Notes under the pieces: generated by a model
What the model saw: the letters and a program-made list of their open reading frames with translations, nothing else
Database searches by the model: none
What the model was told of the DNA's origin: nothing
Shown here: piece by piece, positions 52,036 through 60,130 of the stretch
Numbering within the stretch: the first letter of the stretch is position 1
Layout of the letters: every line of letters starts with the position of its first letter
Made by a program: the position numbers and the translations under genes
Source of the DNA: CATQHW01 sp965215345
GTDB taxonomy: Bacteria > Spirochaetota > Spirochaetia > SZUA-6 > Bin103
DNA length: 64,000 bases
Assembly: GCA_965215345.1 (NCBI GenBank)
Contig: CBDCDL010000002.1
Span: 1,860,001 to 1,924,000 of the forward strand
Direction of reading: 5' to 3'

Positions 52036-53091
52036 ATGAACGGAGGCTCCATCCCGTTTCCCACGTGGCTGAATCCCGAGATAGTACCCGGATTGCCGTT
52101 GCGCTGGTACGGCCTGATGTACTTGGTGGCGTTCTACCTTACCTATCGGCTGCTGCGCGTGCGAATCGCCGAGCGGGACCTGACCGTCGACAACGAGACG
52201 GTGCTCAACCTGTTCTTCTGGGGGATCATCGGCGTGCTCATCGGAGGGCGCCTCGTCTCCGTCATCGTCTACGACCCGAGCGGCCACTATCTGCGCAATC
52301 CGCTTCAGATCATCGTTCCGTTCGCCCGCGAGGGGGGCAAGCTGCGCTTCGTGGGGCTGCAGGGGATGGCGTACCACGGCGGCCTGCTCGGGGCGATCGT
52401 CGCGGTTGCCCTCTACTGCCGGGCCAGGCGGCTGCCGGTCGCGGAGTGGATGGACATGATCGCGACCTGCACACCGCTGGGCTATACGTTCGGCCGGGTC
52501 GGGAACTTCATCAACGGCGAGTTGTTCGGCCGGGTGACCACCGTGCCGTGGGGGGTGGTCTTCCCCGATGCCCCCGGCTTCCCGGCGGAGCAGGAGTGGG
52601 TACGGGAGATGGCGGGGCGTTCCGGGATCGAGATCGGCCCGGAACAGGCGCTGGTGAACCTGGCGCGCCATCCTTCCCAGCTCTACGAGGCTGCCCTGGA
52701 AGGGTTGCTGCTGTTCGTGGTGTTGTGGGTGGTGCTGCGCAAGCGCGCGCCGTTCCCGGGCGTGCTGTTCTCGGCCTACCTGATCGGCTACGGGGTGGTG
52801 CGCTTCGCGGTCGAGTACTTCCGGCAGCCGGACCCCGGCCTGGACTTCCCGATCATGCTGGTACCGGTGGCGAATGCGTCGCAGACGTCGCTGCTCAACT
52901 TCACCACCGGCCAGATACTCTCCGCGATCATGATCGTCGCCGGGCTTCTGGCGTTCTTCCTGCTGCGACGGCGCGCGATGGCGGTCGCTTCGGAGGGGAG
53001 CAAGCCGGCGACCGTGCCGGGCGCTCGTCCCCGGTCGGGCCGGTCGAGGCGACGGCGCCGAGCCGCCGCCAAGCGCTCGCTCCGCTCGTAG
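52036..53091 (+). CDS. lgt: Prolipoprotein diacylglyceryl transferase
   Basis: The 351-residue integral membrane enzyme has the Lgt signature region around GYTFGRVGNFINGELFGR and earlier WYGLMYLVAFYLTY, GGRLVSVIVYDP and GMAYHGGLLGA (with the essential His). HPSQLYEAALEGL and VEYFRQPD follow. It transfers diacylglycerol to the lipobox Cys, the first step of lipoprotein maturation; lspA, the second step, is at 63185. A basic ~40-residue tail rich in Arg (GRSRRRRRAAAKRS) is a local extension. ATG 52036 is preferred over upstream in-frame codons. Confidence 0.95.
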   Translation: MNGGSIPFPTWLNPEIVPGLPLRWYGLMYLVAFYLTYRLLRVRIAERDLTVDNETVLNLFFWGIIGVLIGGRLVSVIVYDPSGHYLRNPLQIIVPFAREGGKLRFVGLQGMAYHGGLLGAIVAVALYCRARRLPVAEWMDMIATCTPLGYTFGRVGNFINGELFGRVTTVPWGVVFPDAPGFPAEQEWVREMAGRSGIEIGPEQALVNLARHPSQLYEAALEGLLLFVVLWVVLRKRAPFPGVLFSAYLIGYGVVRFAVEYFRQPDPGLDFPIMLVPVANASQTSLLNFTTGQILSAIMIVAGLLAFFLLRRRAMAVASEGSKPATVPGARPRSGRSRRRRRAAAKRSLRS

Positions 53092-53166
53092 CGGCGGGCT
53101 CGTAGCGGCGGACCGAGCGTAAGCGACGCATCGGCAAGAGGTTGCGGCTTGCCGACCGGCGCTTGA

Positions 53167-53238
53167 TGGGCGATACTGGATTCGAACCAGTGACTTCTAC
53201 CGTGTGAAGGTAGCACTCTCCCGCTGAGTTAATCGCCC
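53167..53238 (-). tRNA. tRNA-Val (anticodon CAC)
   Basis: On the minus strand the 72-base sequence has acceptor GGGCGAT/ATCGCCC, D-arm ACTCAGCGGGAGAGT, anticodon arm CTACC-TTCACAC-GGTAG (anticodon CAC), and T-arm ACTGG-TTCGAAT-CCAGT. The discriminator is A and CCA is not encoded. Confidence 0.95.
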
Positions 53239-53321
53239 ATGGACAAACAGTGTACCGCATAGCGTCGCAAACATCACGCCCACTGCACCTGCTCCCGGCG
53301 CTCGCGCAGCCGACCCTGCGG

Positions 53322-53918
53322 ATGCCCGCACGCGGCAGGGTGGACGGTCTTGATCGCGAGTTGATCCGCAAGGCCATCCATTTGCTGGTGGCGCTGGTTC
53401 CACCGCTGGCGGCGGTGAATCTTCCCGTCACCATGGGCCTGCTGATGGCGGGGACCCTGTTCTATACGGCTGCCGAGGCGATGCGCCTGACCGGGATCCG
53501 CGTGGCGGTAGTGTCGGGGCTCACCATGGCTGCCGCGCGGCCGGGCGACACCGGCTTCGTGCTCGGACCGGTCACCCTGGGCCTGGGCGCCATGTTGGCG
53601 CTGCTGCTGTACCCGCTGCCCGCATCGGCGATCGCAATCTACGCGCTCGCGTTCGGCGACTCGGCGGCCAGCGTGATCGGCATGGCGTTCGCGGGGCGGC
53701 GCATGCCGCTGAACCGGAACAAGACCGTGCCCGGGAGCGTGGCCTGCTGTGCCGCGGTGTTCCTGGTCACGATCACCCTTACGGCCGACCTCCGCCTGTC
53801 GATCGCGGTGGCCGTCGCCGCCATGACGATCGAGGCGCTTTCGGGCCGCGATCTGGACAACCTGCTGGTCCCCGTCGGTGTCGGGATGGTCGTGCAGGCG
53901 GTCAGGCTGCTGCCGTAG
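53322..53918 (+). CDS. Polyprenol/diacylglycerol kinase family membrane protein
   Basis: The ~198-residue protein with about six membrane helices opens LDRELIRKAIHLLVALVPPL. It carries the CTP-dependent kinase-type motif FGDSAASVIGMAFAGRR followed by LNRNKTVPGSVACC, as in dolichol/phytol kinases and related proteins. It probably phosphorylates a lipid alcohol. The start is uncertain: ATG 53322 fits the family length, while GTG 53250 would add 24 residues beside the tRNA. The pfk-like gene follows 15 bases later. Confidence 0.78.
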   Translation: MPARGRVDGLDRELIRKAIHLLVALVPPLAAVNLPVTMGLLMAGTLFYTAAEAMRLTGIRVAVVSGLTMAAARPGDTGFVLGPVTLGLGAMLALLLYPLPASAIAIYALAFGDSAASVIGMAFAGRRMPLNRNKTVPGSVACCAAVFLVTITLTADLRLSIAVAVAAMTIEALSGRDLDNLLVPVGVGMVVQAVRLLP

Positions 53919-53933
53919 TCTGCGTGGCCGGAT

Positions 53934-55139
53934 ATGCGCAACATCGGCCTGCTCACCAGTGGGGGCGATGCACCCGGGCTGAACGCCGTACTGCACGGCG
54001 CCTCCGCCATGGCGGAAGCGCGCGGCGCGCGCGCCTGGATCATCCCCAACGGCTACGCCGGACTCTACAACCTGGAGCAGATCACGGAGCTGGTGGCGCT
54101 GGACGCTGACCGGCGCGACGCGATCGACTGCACGGAAGCCGGGTCGTCGGCCGGGCACTCCCGCGTCAAGATCGCCGCGATTCCCGACGAGAACCGCTAC
54201 GAACGGATCGTCGCCGGGTTGCGGCGCTTCTCCATCGACGGCCTGGTGATCGCGGGGGGCGACGATACCGGCTCGGTGGTCGTCGACCTCGCGGAACGGG
54301 GCATCCCGGTCGTGCACGCGCCGAAGACGATCGACCTGGACCTGCAGACCTACTCGGTCGGAGGGGATACCGCGGCCAACCGGATCGCGCGCGTCGTCGA
54401 CGATCTCAAGTCGACCGGCCGCAGCCACAACCGCGTGATGATTACCGAGGCGTTCGGGCGCTACGCCGGCCACGTCGCGCTGCGCGGCGGCATCGCCGCC
54501 GACGCCGACTGCATCCTGCTGCCGGAGGTTCCGGTCGACTTCGATGTCGTCCACGAACACCTGAGACAGAGACTGATCGGCCGCCTGCGCTCCGCGGGCG
54601 GTTTCGCCGCGACCTACACGGTGGTCGTGGCCGAAGGGATGACGACGGCGGACGGCGGCACGGTGACCGACGACAGCGTCGCCGCGGACGCCTTCGGCCA
54701 TCGCAAGCTCGCCGGCGCCGGACGCTACGTCCGCGAACAGATCCAGGCGCGACTCGACGACGATGAGGAGATCCGCCATGCGATGCGGGAGCTGGGCATG
54801 TACGTTCCGGGTCTCCACCACGCGCCTGAAGCGCGCGATGTCGTGCCCGCGCACCTGGTGCGTTCCGGGACCACGTCCGCATTCGATGTCGGGTTCGGCA
54901 AGCAGGTCGGCGCGGGGGCGGTGCTCTTGTTGCTGGGCGGCGTCTCGGGGGTGACCGTGAGCTGGGTGAACGGCGATTCAGTGTCGTATCTGCCCACGCG
55001 CACGGCCATCGCGCAGCACCACGTCGATCCGGCGATCATCAGCCTGTACGAGGAGATGGGGGTCTGCTTCGGCCGCCGCCCACGCCGCTACGCGCCGGAG
55101 TTCCGACGGCTCGACGGCCCGGAGCCGCGCTACCTCTGA
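53934..55139 (+). CDS. pfp: 6-phosphofructokinase, pyrophosphate-dependent type
   Basis: The 401-residue PFK-family enzyme begins MRNIGLLTSGGDAPGLNAVL. At the phosphoryl-donor site it has GGDDT (108-112), where the second Asp replaces the Gly of ATP-PFKs. It also has PKTIDLD (130-136) with Lys at the position that binds PPi. Both features mark PPi-dependent enzymes. The usual TIDND reads TIDLD here. SVGGDTAANR and MGRYAG-like ITEAFGRYAGH follow. It converts fructose-6-phosphate and PPi to the bisphosphate reversibly. The 3' end overlaps the convergent transporter gene by 10 bases. Confidence 0.9.
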   Translation: MRNIGLLTSGGDAPGLNAVLHGASAMAEARGARAWIIPNGYAGLYNLEQITELVALDADRRDAIDCTEAGSSAGHSRVKIAAIPDENRYERIVAGLRRFSIDGLVIAGGDDTGSVVVDLAERGIPVVHAPKTIDLDLQTYSVGGDTAANRIARVVDDLKSTGRSHNRVMITEAFGRYAGHVALRGGIAADADCILLPEVPVDFDVVHEHLRQRLIGRLRSAGGFAATYTVVVAEGMTTADGGTVTDDSVAADAFGHRKLAGAGRYVREQIQARLDDDEEIRHAMRELGMYVPGLHHAPEARDVVPAHLVRSGTTSAFDVGFGKQVGAGAVLLLLGGVSGVTVSWVNGDSVSYLPTRTAIAQHHVDPAIISLYEEMGVCFGRRPRRYAPEFRRLDGPEPRYL

Positions 55140-56365
55140 CGGCGGTCCTGCGTCGGCTCGGCCGGCAGGCGCTCGCGCGCGCCGGTCACGACGGCGATCG
55201 CGCCGCCGATCGCGACGTCGGCGGCCACGCCCATCGCGGTCAGCAGCGGCAGCACCGGGGCCACCAGGAGGTAACTCTCTTCCAGCCCTCTCCCCCAGCG
55301 AGCGGCAAGCAAGGCCAGGGCGGCGGTTGCGGCGCCGCCCGGAGCCGCCGGAAGGGCGAAGGCGAGCACCGAGGCGGCGCCGATGATCCACAGCACCTCA
55401 TCCCAGGCAAGCGGAATGGTCGTGTAGGAGCGAACGACAACGGTGAAGGAGGCGGTGGCCACCATGGCGCTGCCGGCACGGCCGAACATCGCGAACAGCG
55501 GAAAGGCCGCGCTTCCGAGTCTGGTCGGAATCCGCAGATCCGACGCCCCGTGCCGGGCCATCGCCGCCAGCGCCGCGTGGTGGTGTCCGGTGCCGATCCC
55601 CGTCAGCACCGGCACGGTCAGCCCGGACAACGACGGCGCCTCCACCTGCCTGCGTTGGAGCAGGCGCCACGCGAGCAGCAGGCCTCCGAGCATCAGTCCG
55701 AGGTCGATCGCCAGCACCAGCACGAGCTGGCCGTACGGACCGGCGCCGCCTCCGCTCAGCGCGGCGGTCAGCGACGCGCCGCCGAGCAGCAACGCGATCC
55801 AGAGATGTCCGGTGACCAAGGAGTTGATCCGGTAGAAGAGCCGCGCCAGCGCCTCGACCAGCTCGGCGATCACGCGGCTCGACCGGTCCTCCGGTATGCT
55901 CAGGCCGATCACCAGAGCGATCAGGTATACTGGCAGCAACAGCGCCCCGTCGCCTGCCAGTCCGGCGAACAAGTTGGTCGGCAGCGCATGCCGTACATGC
56001 TGGAGAAAGCTCGGCACCGAGGCGGCGGCGCTGTGTACGACGATGATGGGAATCCGATCGGGTGACGCCGCCAGCACGGACAGCACGCCCAGGGACGCCA
56101 GGGACACCGTGGCGGCCGCCTGCCCCGCGAGCAACATGGCGTGGGCGCGCAGCGCGCCGCGGCGGCCCAGCTCGCGCATGCCTGCGACCAGGCCGAAGAA
56201 CACCATCGGAAACACGAACACCTGCACGGCCCGGACCGCCAGGTTCGCGGCGGTATGCAGGACTGCGGCAACCGGCGGCTGGTGGAGCAGGGCGCCCAGC
56301 GCAGCGCCGGCGGCCAGCGCCAGGGCGCCCCGCAGGGCTGGCGTCATCGGCAGGGCTGGCGTCAT
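55130..56365 (-). CDS. Divergent dicarboxylate/amino acid:cation symporter (SDF family)
   Basis: The 411-residue protein has the SDF layout of about eight helices and two hairpins, with RAVQVFVFPMVFFGLVAGM in helix 3. Sites that bind Na+ and substrate in the family are changed. The Ser-rich hairpin-1 motif reads GTGHHHAALA, the NMDGT motif reads FGRAGSAMVA, and the Arg of helix 8 is not evident. Substrate and coupling ion may therefore differ from GltP/DctA. ATG 56365 has GGAG upstream; an 18-base duplication provides a second in-frame ATG at 56347. Confidence 0.8.
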   Translation of the reverse strand: MTPALPMTPALRGALALAAGAALGALLHQPPVAAVLHTAANLAVRAVQVFVFPMVFFGLVAGMRELGRRGALRAHAMLLAGQAAATVSLASLGVLSVLAASPDRIPIIVVHSAAASVPSFLQHVRHALPTNLFAGLAGDGALLLPVYLIALVIGLSIPEDRSSRVIAELVEALARLFYRINSLVTGHLWIALLLGGASLTAALSGGGAGPYGQLVLVLAIDLGLMLGGLLLAWRLLQRRQVEAPSLSGLTVPVLTGIGTGHHHAALAAMARHGASDLRIPTRLGSAAFPLFAMFGRAGSAMVATASFTVVVRSYTTIPLAWDEVLWIIGAASVLAFALPAAPGGAATAALALLAARWGRGLEESYLLVAPVLPLLTAMGVAADVAIGGAIAVVTGARERLPAEPTQDRRQR

Positions 56366-56368
56366 CGT
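56333..56368. repeat. 18-base tandem duplication at the start of the SDF symporter gene
   Basis: CAGGGCTGGCGTCATCGG is followed directly by an 18-base copy differing only at the last base (56333-56350 and 56351-56368). On the coding strand it duplicates the start as MTPALPMTPAL, giving two potential initiation codons. It looks like a replication-slippage product. Confidence 0.75.
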
Positions 56369-56386
56369 TCACTCCAGGAGGCACGC

Positions 56387-57244
56387 ATGAAGGCGGTGAT
56401 CGTCGCGGCCGGGTACGGCAGCAGGTTTCTGCCGGCTTCGAAGACGGTACCCAAGGAGATGTTTCCGGTCATCGACCGCCCTGCGATCGACTTCATACTA
56501 CAGGAGTTGCGCGACTCCGGGGTCGAGGACATCCTGTTCATCACCTCCCGCCGCAAGCGCGCGCTGGAAGACTACGTCGATCGCGAGGTGGAGCTGGAGC
56601 AGGTGTTCGAGTCCGAGGGCGCGGCCGACAAGCAGCGGACGATCGCCGTGCCGTCGGGACGATACGTCTTCCTGCGGCAGCAGAGGATGCTGGGCACCGG
56701 CCAAGCCATCCTGCTGGCCGAGCCGTTCACCGGTGACGACCCGTTCGTGGTCGTGTTTCCCGACGACCTGCACGTCGGCGATCCGCCGCTCACGCGCCAG
56801 TTGATCGACACCTACGAGCGCACCGGTTGCAGCGTGCTGGCGGTCGAGCACGATCCGCCCCATCTGGAGCGGTACGGGGTGGTGGCGCTTGCAGACGACG
56901 ACCTGCACGTGACCGGTATCGTCGAGAAGCCGGCGCCGGGCACCGAACCGAGCCGCGACATCTCCATCGGCCGCTACCTGTATACGCCGGAGATCTACCC
57001 GGCCTTGAAGGGCCGCTGGGAACGCCATCGCGGCGGCGAGTTCCACTACACCGAGGGGGTGGAGGAGCTGGCACGGCAGGGGCGCGTGGTCATCCAGCGC
57101 ATGATCGGCCGCCGGCTGGACATCGGCGCGCCGGCAGGCTACCTGCAGTCGATCCTGGCGTACGCGGCGCGCGATCCGGAGTTGGCGGCGGAGATCGAGG
57201 CATTCCGAGCCGGCGGCGATACGTCGGCTGCCAACGCCTCGTAG
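56387..57244 (+). CDS. galU: UTP-glucose-1-phosphate uridylyltransferase
   Basis: The 285-residue nucleotidyltransferase begins MKAVIVAAGYGSRFLPASKT and VPKEMFPVIDRPA, the GalU nucleotide-binding loop. GTGQAILLAEPF, VVFPDDLHVGD, GIVEKPAPGTEP and FHYTEGVEEL follow. It makes UDP-glucose and releases PPi. ATG 56387 is preceded by CAGGAGG. It is divergent from the SDF symporter over 21 bases, and its last 106 bases overlap the convergent glycosyltransferase gene. Confidence 0.92.
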   Translation: MKAVIVAAGYGSRFLPASKTVPKEMFPVIDRPAIDFILQELRDSGVEDILFITSRRKRALEDYVDREVELEQVFESEGAADKQRTIAVPSGRYVFLRQQRMLGTGQAILLAEPFTGDDPFVVVFPDDLHVGDPPLTRQLIDTYERTGCSVLAVEHDPPHLERYGVVALADDDLHVTGIVEKPAPGTEPSRDISIGRYLYTPEIYPALKGRWERHRGGEFHYTEGVEELARQGRVVIQRMIGRRLDIGAPAGYLQSILAYAARDPELAAEIEAFRAGGDTSAANAS

Positions 57245-58056
57245 CGCGCGGCCTCGACGACGCGGCCACGCTTGCGGGCGCCGGCGGCGTGGATCAGGCA
57301 CTTGCGGGCGAGCTCGCGGCGCGCGATGGAGCGCTCCGGCTCCGCCCAGTGATCGGCCGTCACCAGCGGCGCCAGGGCGTCGATGCGAAAGCGTTCGATC
57401 TGCCCGTAGCGCTCCGAGAGCTGATCGCCGTGGCCGGCCCGCTTGGTGACCAGCGGCCGGTCGCAGTACGCCACCGGGAAGCGGGCGGTCACGCGCAGCC
57501 ACAGTTCGTAGTCCTCGGCGATCTCCAGGTCTTCGCGGAAACCGCGGACCTCGCGCAGCACGGCGCGGTGCAGGACCACCGTGGATGGCCCGACGATGCA
57601 CTTGCGAACGGCGTCCGCAAACAGCCACCCGGAGCGCCGGTGGCGTTGGCCGGCCTGTGACACCGGGCGGCCGTCGCGCAGCCACAGCTCCCGGCTGTGG
57701 ACGATCGGAACCCCGGGACTCGCGCGCAGCAGCGCCATCTGCAGGGCGAGCTTGTCGGGCATCCACAGGTCGTCGGAATCGAGGAACGCCAGGTAGTCGC
57801 CGGTCGCGACAGCCACGCCGGCGTTGCGTACGGCGCCGGGGCGGCCGGTGTGGTCGATGCGGAGCGGGCGCAGCCCGGGCTCCGCGCGCAGCCGCTCCCA
57901 GGTACCGTCGGTGGACCCGTCATCCACGACGATCAGCTCGACCGGAGCGTACCGTTGCGCGCGCACCGAGCCGATGGCCTCCATCAGCAGCGCGAGGCGG
58001 TCGTGCGTGGGGATGATCACCGACACCAGAGGGTGATCGGTCCGTGACCTGGGCAT
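57139..58056 (-). CDS. Glycosyltransferase family 2 protein
   Basis: The 305-residue GT-A enzyme starts MPRSRTDHPLVSVIIPTHDRL. It has ELIVVDDGSTDGTW (nucleotide-sugar site), ATGDYLAFLDSDDLWMPDKL (DxD-like) and EDLEIAEDYELWLRV (catalytic acidic region). There are no membrane helices, so it probably works at the cytoplasmic face on a glycolipid or polysaccharide. The last ~35 codons are antisense to galU; the family core ends before this, so the tail may be an extension. It is divergent from the shikimate kinase gene over 30 bases. Confidence 0.9.
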   Translation of the reverse strand: MPRSRTDHPLVSVIIPTHDRLALLMEAIGSVRAQRYAPVELIVVDDGSTDGTWERLRAEPGLRPLRIDHTGRPGAVRNAGVAVATGDYLAFLDSDDLWMPDKLALQMALLRASPGVPIVHSRELWLRDGRPVSQAGQRHRRSGWLFADAVRKCIVGPSTVVLHRAVLREVRGFREDLEIAEDYELWLRVTARFPVAYCDRPLVTKRAGHGDQLSERYGQIERFRIDALAPLVTADHWAEPERSIARRELARKCLIHAAGARKRGRVVEAARYEALAADVSPPARNASISAANSGSRAAYARIDCR

Positions 58057-58086
58057 CTCGGCAGTACCATGCAGTAGTCTGTACGT

Positions 58087-58635
58087 GTGGCCGCCGGCAC
58101 CGGAACGGGGAGGGACCCGATCGTCGCAGGTGGGCTCACGCGCGTGGCGCTGATCGGCTTCATGGGCGCGGGCAAGTCCTCGGTCGGGGTGGCGCTGGCG
58201 GTGGCGCTGCGCTGGCGGTTCGTCGACCTGGACCGGGCGATCGAACAGGAGCAGGGGCGGACGATCCGCGAGATCTTCGCCGCAGCCGGCGAGTCCGGCT
58301 TCCGGGCAGCGGAGAGCGCCGCCCTGCATCGGCTGACCGGTGCGGAGCAGACCGTTCTGGCGGTCGGCGGCGGAGCGCCCGTGCAGCCGGCGAACCGGGC
58401 GTTCTTCCGCGCCTGGATGACCTTCTATCTGACCGCGCCGCTCGCGGAGCTTCGGGAGCGGGCCGGCCGGCCGGGCGCCCGGCCGCTGATGGACCTGCCG
58501 CCCGCCCAACTGCGCGCGCTGTATCAGCGGCGCGAGCCGATCTACCAGAGTCTCGGCATCCGTATTCACACCACCCGCAAGCCGGTCGGCGCCATCGTGG
58601 CGGCCATCCTGGAACGGATGCGCCAGCCGACGTGA
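58087..58635 (+). CDS. aroK: Shikimate kinase
   Basis: The 182-residue kinase has Walker A GFMGAGKSSVG after VALI, WRFVDLDRAIEQ (the shikimate-binding Asp), FRAAESAALHRL (an Arg-Glu motif), AVGGGAPVQP and the lid region GRPGARPLMD. It phosphorylates shikimate with ATP in aromatic amino acid synthesis. GTG 58087 is used; a GTG closer to the P-loop would also work. No other aro gene is in the window. Confidence 0.9.
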   Translation: MAAGTGTGRDPIVAGGLTRVALIGFMGAGKSSVGVALAVALRWRFVDLDRAIEQEQGRTIREIFAAAGESGFRAAESAALHRLTGAEQTVLAVGGGAPVQPANRAFFRAWMTFYLTAPLAELRERAGRPGARPLMDLPPAQLRALYQRREPIYQSLGIRIHTTRKPVGAIVAAILERMRQPT

Positions 58636-58695
58636 GGTGTCACCTGCCGGCACGTCGCAGTCGCTCACCGCGCCCGCGAGCAGCCGGAGCGTCCG

Positions 58696-59433
58696 TCACG
58701 CCGCCCACCGCGCGGTATCCCCCGGACGCTGCAGCGCGGCGACCGCGCGCCGCAGATCGACGCGCCGCTCATAGATCGCGGTGCCGACGATCGCACCGGC
58801 GGCGGCGCCCGTGGAGGCGATCGCCGTCAGGTCGGCCTGCGAGCTCACGCCCCCGGAGAACAGCACCGGCAGCCCGGACCTGGCGGCCGCGGTGGCGCCC
58901 GCCAGGTCCGGGCCCTCCAGCATGCCGTCGCGATCGACCGCCGTGTAGATCAGTCCGGCGAGCCTGGATCCGCGCACGGCATCGATCAGCGCCCGCTCGC
59001 CGCCCGCGGACTCCGCCCAGCCTTCGACCTGCACCTGCCCCAGACGGGCGTCGATGCCGCCGACCACGCGGCCGGGCCACCGCTCGGCCCACGACAGGAC
59101 CTCGGCCGTGCGGGTGGCGAGCGTCGTGCCCACCACCACCGCGTCCGCTCCCAGGTCGAGCAGCGCCTCGGCATCCTCGGCGGCCCGTACCCCGCCGCCG
59201 ACCTGCACGCGCACATCGACCGCCTTGAGAATCCTGCCGATCGCCGCGCGATTGCCGCCGCTCCCGCGCGCGGCGTCCAGGTCGACCACGTGGATCCAGA
59301 GCGCTCCCTGCTGTGCGAACCCGTCGGCGACCGCCGCGGCGTCGCTGCCGTAACGGCGTGCGCGTTCGAAGTCCCCCTGCTGCAACTGGACACAGCGGCC
59401 GCCGAGCAGGTCGATGGCGGGTACGATGAGCAT
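58696..59433 (-). CDS. hisA: Phosphoribosylformimino-5-aminoimidazole carboxamide ribotide isomerase
   Basis: The 245-residue TIM-barrel enzyme opens MLIVPAIDLLGGRCVQLQQGDF. WIHVVDLDAARG (first catalytic Asp), VQVGGGVRAAED, YTAVDRDGMLEGPD (second catalytic Asp) and LFSGGVSSQADL follow, all as in HisA. It carries out the fourth step of histidine synthesis. No other his gene is adjacent, so the pathway is dispersed in this genome. It lies seven bases after the PTS IIA-like gene on the same strand. Confidence 0.93.
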   Translation of the reverse strand: MLIVPAIDLLGGRCVQLQQGDFERARRYGSDAAAVADGFAQQGALWIHVVDLDAARGSGGNRAAIGRILKAVDVRVQVGGGVRAAEDAEALLDLGADAVVVGTTLATRTAEVLSWAERWPGRVVGGIDARLGQVQVEGWAESAGGERALIDAVRGSRLAGLIYTAVDRDGMLEGPDLAGATAAARSGLPVLFSGGVSSQADLTAIASTGAAAGAIVGTAIYERRVDLRRAVAALQRPGDTARWAA

Positions 59434-59440
59434 CGCGGCC

Positions 59441-59896
59441 TCAGTGCAGCGGCGCGAACGCCTGACTCAGCGTGCGCTCGATGGTGCCCGTGTCGACCGC
59501 GCTTTCCCAGAGGCCGGTCAGGCGGCCCTGACGGCCCAGGCGGCATATCACCGCCAGCACCTGCAAGTACTCCGTGCGCTGTGCAGGCGGCGTGGCGAAT
59601 ACGAACAGCAGATGTACCGGTTGCCGGTCGACGGCCGCGAACTCGATGCCGATCCGGGAGACGCCGACCGCGACCAGCAGCGACGACAATCCCCGCAGCT
59701 CGCCATGCGAGAGCGCTATGCCGCGTCCGACCGCCGTCGAGTGGACACGCTCGCGTGCGACCACCGCGTGCTCGATTGCATCGCGGTCGGTGTCGCTCAA
59801 CGCCGGCCAGCGGCTGATCACTTCGTGGATTGCGGCCCATTTATCGCGGCTGGACAGATCGGGAACAACCGCAACGGAAGAGACGCAGCCCTGCAC
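59441..59896 (-). CDS. PTS IIA (PtsN/fructose-type) domain protein
   Basis: The 151-residue protein matches the PtsN/EIIA-fructose domain: helices WAAIHEVISRWPALSD, then VGRGIALSHGELRG with the phosphorylatable His, and HLLFVFATPPAQRTEYLQVLAVICRL. Stand-alone IIA proteins usually regulate nitrogen, K+ or sugar metabolism and take phosphate from NPr/HPr. No PTS IIB/IIC gene is present here, which favours a regulatory role. Start ATG 59896 gives a slightly long N-terminus; a GTG about ten codons on is possible. Confidence 0.85.
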   Translation of the reverse strand: MQGCVSSVAVVPDLSSRDKWAAIHEVISRWPALSDTDRDAIEHAVVARERVHSTAVGRGIALSHGELRGLSSLLVAVGVSRIGIEFAAVDRQPVHLLFVFATPPAQRTEYLQVLAVICRLGRQGRLTGLWESAVDTGTIERTLSQAFAPLH

Positions 59897-59965
59897 CTCG
59901 ATCCACGTTACACGCGAATCGGCGGCGCGACAACGAAGGTGGATGCGGCCGTGTTACGCTGCTCC

Positions 59966-60130
59966 GTGCGCATAGCGGTCGCCTGTCGGCCCGGCATTAC
60001 CGATGACAGGGCAGGCGTGCTGCCGGCCGAGGTGGCCGGCGAGCCTGCGTGGCAGGGACGGGTGCGGCCCGGCGATCTGGCGGTCATGGTCGGCGGACGC
60101 ATCGGCAAGGAGCGGGCTGCGGCCGCATGA
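59966..60130 (+). pseudogene. Phosphoribosylformylglycinamidine synthase (purL) remnant
   Basis: GTG 59966 opens VRIAVACRPGITDDRAGVLP, which resembles the N-terminus of large PurL proteins. About 15 residues later GRVRPGDLAVMVGGRIGKE matches the internal PurL glycine-rich motif (PGDxxVxVGGRxGKDGIHG), and the frame ends five residues on. Two regions normally hundreds of residues apart are joined, so most of the gene has been deleted. The TGA overlaps the start of the next gene. Confidence 0.5.
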
